DNA from: an uncultured Ruminiclostridium sp.
Lineage (GTDB): Bacteria > Bacillota > Clostridia > Oscillospirales > Ruminococcaceae
NCBI GenBank assembly: GCA_910588335.1
Contig: CAJUQV010000009.1
Coordinates: 32,835 to 96,834 of the forward strand
Length of the DNA: 64,000 bases
Direction of reading: 5' to 3'
A model generated the notes under the pieces. It was not told where the DNA came from, did not search any database, and worked only from the letters and a program-made list of their open reading frames with translations. Below, piece after piece: positions 62,546-64,000 of this stretch (positions are counted from its first letter, which is position 1; each line of letters starts with the position of its first letter). The translations under genes and the position numbers were made by a program.

Positions 62546-62617
62546 TATCAATCTTTAATCAAATTATAGAGTTGATTAAAGATTGTACCCTAAGCACTAA
62601 GACCAAATATTAGTATA
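62546..62617 (+). repeat. family C, copy 6
   Basis: ATCAATCTTTAATCAAATTA / GTTGATTAAAGATTG, spacer TACCCTAAGCAC, then TAAGACCAAATATTAGTATAA, in which the left arm of hairpin 2 is shortened. It lies between the aldo/keto reductase start and the dapL stop, where it could end the dapL transcript. Confidence 0.7.
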
Positions 62618-62637
62618 AAATATGATATGATATTATT

Positions 62638-63837
62638 TTACTTCAGCAGCTTTTCAAGCCGCGTCATCGCTTCCACGGTTTTTTCCATAGATCCGAACGC
62701 AGTCATTCTGAACCAGCCTTCCCCGTTTCTTCCGAATCCCGCCCCCGGAGTTCCCACAACCTCCGCTTCATTCAGCAGCTTATGGAAAAATTCCCAGCTT
62801 CCCATGCCGTCGGGACATCTGAACCAGATATAGGGGCTGTTAACTCCTCCGGTATACTCAATCCCCAATTTATCAAAGGATTTCATCATAATTTTCGCAT
62901 TATTCAGATAGTATCCGACGATATCTCTGCACTCTCTTTGACCCTCGTCGGAAAAAACAGCCTCCGCCGCTCTCTGCACCGGGTAAGATACTCCGTTAAA
63001 CTTGCTTCCCTGTCTCCTCGCCCAGATTTTTCTTACGCTGTACTCGGTTCCGTCCTCCGCTTCAAACATCAATTCTTCGGGAATAACGGTATAGCCGCAT
63101 CTTGTTCCAGTAAAGCCTGCCGTTTTTGAAAGTGAGCATATTTCCAGCGCGCACTTTTTGGCGCCCTCTATTTCAAATATGCTCCGAGGCAGTTTTTCGT
63201 CGGTAATAAATGCCTCGTACGCCGCATCGTAAATAATGACCGCTTTGTTTTTAAGGGCGTAATCAACCCATTCTTTAAGCTGTTCTTTGGTATAGGCGGA
63301 ACCTGTGGGATTATTGGGGGAGCAAAGGTAAATGAGATCGGCGCCATAACTTGGCGGCATTGCCGCAAAGCCGTTTTCCGGAGTACTGTCGGCATAGCCA
63401 ATGGATTTTCCGCCCATGGTGTTTGAGTCTACGTAAACGGGATAGGCGGGATCGGTAACCAATACTTTACAGGAAGCGTCAAAAATATCGTTTATATTTC
63501 CGCTGTCCGATTTTGCGCCGTCGCTAATAAAAATTTCCTCTGTGGACAGTTCGACGTTTCTTTTTTTGTAGTAGCCTTTAACGGCTTCTCTAAGGAAGTC
63601 GTAGCCCTGCCCGCTGTCTTCATAGCCGCGGAAGGTTTCTTTTTTCCCCATTTCCGCGCTTGCTTTTTCCATAGCCTTGACTACGGCGGGGGCGAGTGGG
63701 AGAGTTACGTCGCCGATACCCATTTTGATAAGTTTATGGTCGGGATGGGCGGCAGTGTATTGATTTACTTGCTTGCTTATTTCTCTAAAAAGATAATTTT
63801 CCTTTAGGTTAAGGAAATTCGAGTTCATTTTAGCCAT
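62638..63837 (-). CDS. dapL: LL-diaminopimelate aminotransferase
   Basis: 399 residues from ATG 63837, which has AAAGGG eight bases upstream; the frame extends further but without support. A fold-type I PLP enzyme that converts tetrahydrodipicolinate directly to LL-diaminopimelate for lysine and cell wall. The N-terminus NFLNLKENYLFREISKQVNQY and LIKMGIGDVTLPL are typical of DapL. The PLP lysine lies in SLSKTAGFTGTRCGY; NNPTGSAYTKEQLKEWVDYA is also present. Presence of the DapL route fits Clostridia. Confidence 0.96.
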   Translation of the reverse strand: MAKMNSNFLNLKENYLFREISKQVNQYTAAHPDHKLIKMGIGDVTLPLAPAVVKAMEKASAEMGKKETFRGYEDSGQGYDFLREAVKGYYKKRNVELSTEEIFISDGAKSDSGNINDIFDASCKVLVTDPAYPVYVDSNTMGGKSIGYADSTPENGFAAMPPSYGADLIYLCSPNNPTGSAYTKEQLKEWVDYALKNKAVIIYDAAYEAFITDEKLPRSIFEIEGAKKCALEICSLSKTAGFTGTRCGYTVIPEELMFEAEDGTEYSVRKIWARRQGSKFNGVSYPVQRAAEAVFSDEGQRECRDIVGYYLNNAKIMMKSFDKLGIEYTGGVNSPYIWFRCPDGMGSWEFFHKLLNEAEVVGTPGAGFGRNGEGWFRMTAFGSMEKTVEAMTRLEKLLK

Positions 63838-63872
63838 ATTTATGCCCTTTCTTTTTTGTTTTATCAATTCTT

Positions 63873-63901
63873 ATTTTATCAAATTTTACTTTTAATTGCA
63901 A
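63873..63901 (-). promoter_or_regulatory. sigma-A promoter of dapL
   Basis: TTGCAA-17-TAAAAT on the minus strand, 35 bases before the start. Confidence 0.65.
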
Positions 63902-63928
63902 TACTTTATAAATAAAAACTCATTTAAC

Positions 63929-63962
63929 AAAAAAGCACACCCCCCAATCGAGGTGTGCTTTC
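63929..63962 (-). terminator. terminator of a gene beyond the right edge
   Basis: AAAGCACACCTC / GGGGTGTGCTTT followed on the minus strand by TTTTTTG. It implies a minus-strand gene to the right. Confidence 0.7.
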
Positions 63963-64000
63963 ATTATTATTGACTAAGCATAAACCAAGCTTTCACAGCC

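Overview
The window looks like chromosomal DNA of a low-to-mid GC Gram-positive anaerobe of class Clostridia, most likely Oscillospiraceae/Ruminococcaceae. The signs are a small SRP RNA just upstream of dnaX, rubrerythrin, pyruvate phosphate dikinase, LL-diaminopimelate aminotransferase, a Ruminococcus-type GH130 mannoside phosphorylase, a dockerin-like module, an NxxTG wall anchor, and many TTGACA-N17-TATAAT promoters with strong purine-rich ribosome binding sites. This placement is inference from gene content; no 16S gene is present.

Layout. 1-4.4 kb: a flavodoxin-domain protein cut by the window edge, two broken genes (an unknown ORF with an early stop, and a MazG-like gene with a stop and a frameshift), tRNA-Gln, a HAD hydrolase, and a dense set of small repeats. 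4.3-9.1 kb: SRP RNA, dnaX, ybaB, recR, guaB on the plus strand. 17.8-9.4 kb (minus): a probable operon of two degenerate receiver proteins (one also with a degenerate GGDEF domain), rlmB, a large P-type-ATPase-like pseudoenzyme, an SGNH acetylesterase, an IspD/TarI cytidylyltransferase and rubrerythrin. 18.0-19.0 kb: a DUF6033-like protein behind a textbook sigma-D (FliA) promoter and a structured leader. 33.3-19.3 kb (minus): a 14-kb locus with two LolD/MacB-type ATPases (one fused to an AbrB-like domain), a giant solute-binding protein with carbohydrate-binding-like domains, two MalF/MalG-type permease pairs, a membrane-anchored beta-propeller/TPR protein, a YIP1 protein and a DUF5696 glycosidase-like protein. 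35.7-33.7 kb: ABC-F ATPase. 37.2-36.0 kb: PrsA/SurA-like lipoprotein. 41.0-37.5 kb: pheST. 41.8-41.5 kb: solitary MazF. 42-45.3 kb: SGNH lipoprotein, DUF3810 metalloprotease-like protein, ANTAR regulator. 45.8-52.7 kb: a 2304-residue surface subtilase. 53-55.6 kb: ppdK. 56-61.1 kb: phosphosugar mutase, GH130 phosphorylase, 4-alpha-glucanotransferase. 61.6-63.8 kb: aldo/keto reductase and dapL.

How it fits together. The carbohydrate theme recurs: the large importer-like locus could bring in oligosaccharides, GH130 phosphorylase would release mannose-1-phosphate (or a related sugar phosphate), the adjacent mutase would pass it to glycolysis, MalQ handles maltodextrins, and PPDK links pyruvate and PEP. 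The most unusual content is (i) the double-permease locus with non-MalK ATPases and an AbrB fusion, (ii) the run of catalytically degenerate signalling and transport proteins in one operon, and (iii) at least three families of small non-coding dispersed repeats, plus single-copy terminal-inverted-repeat elements, filling the intergenic spaces with no transposase gene in the window.
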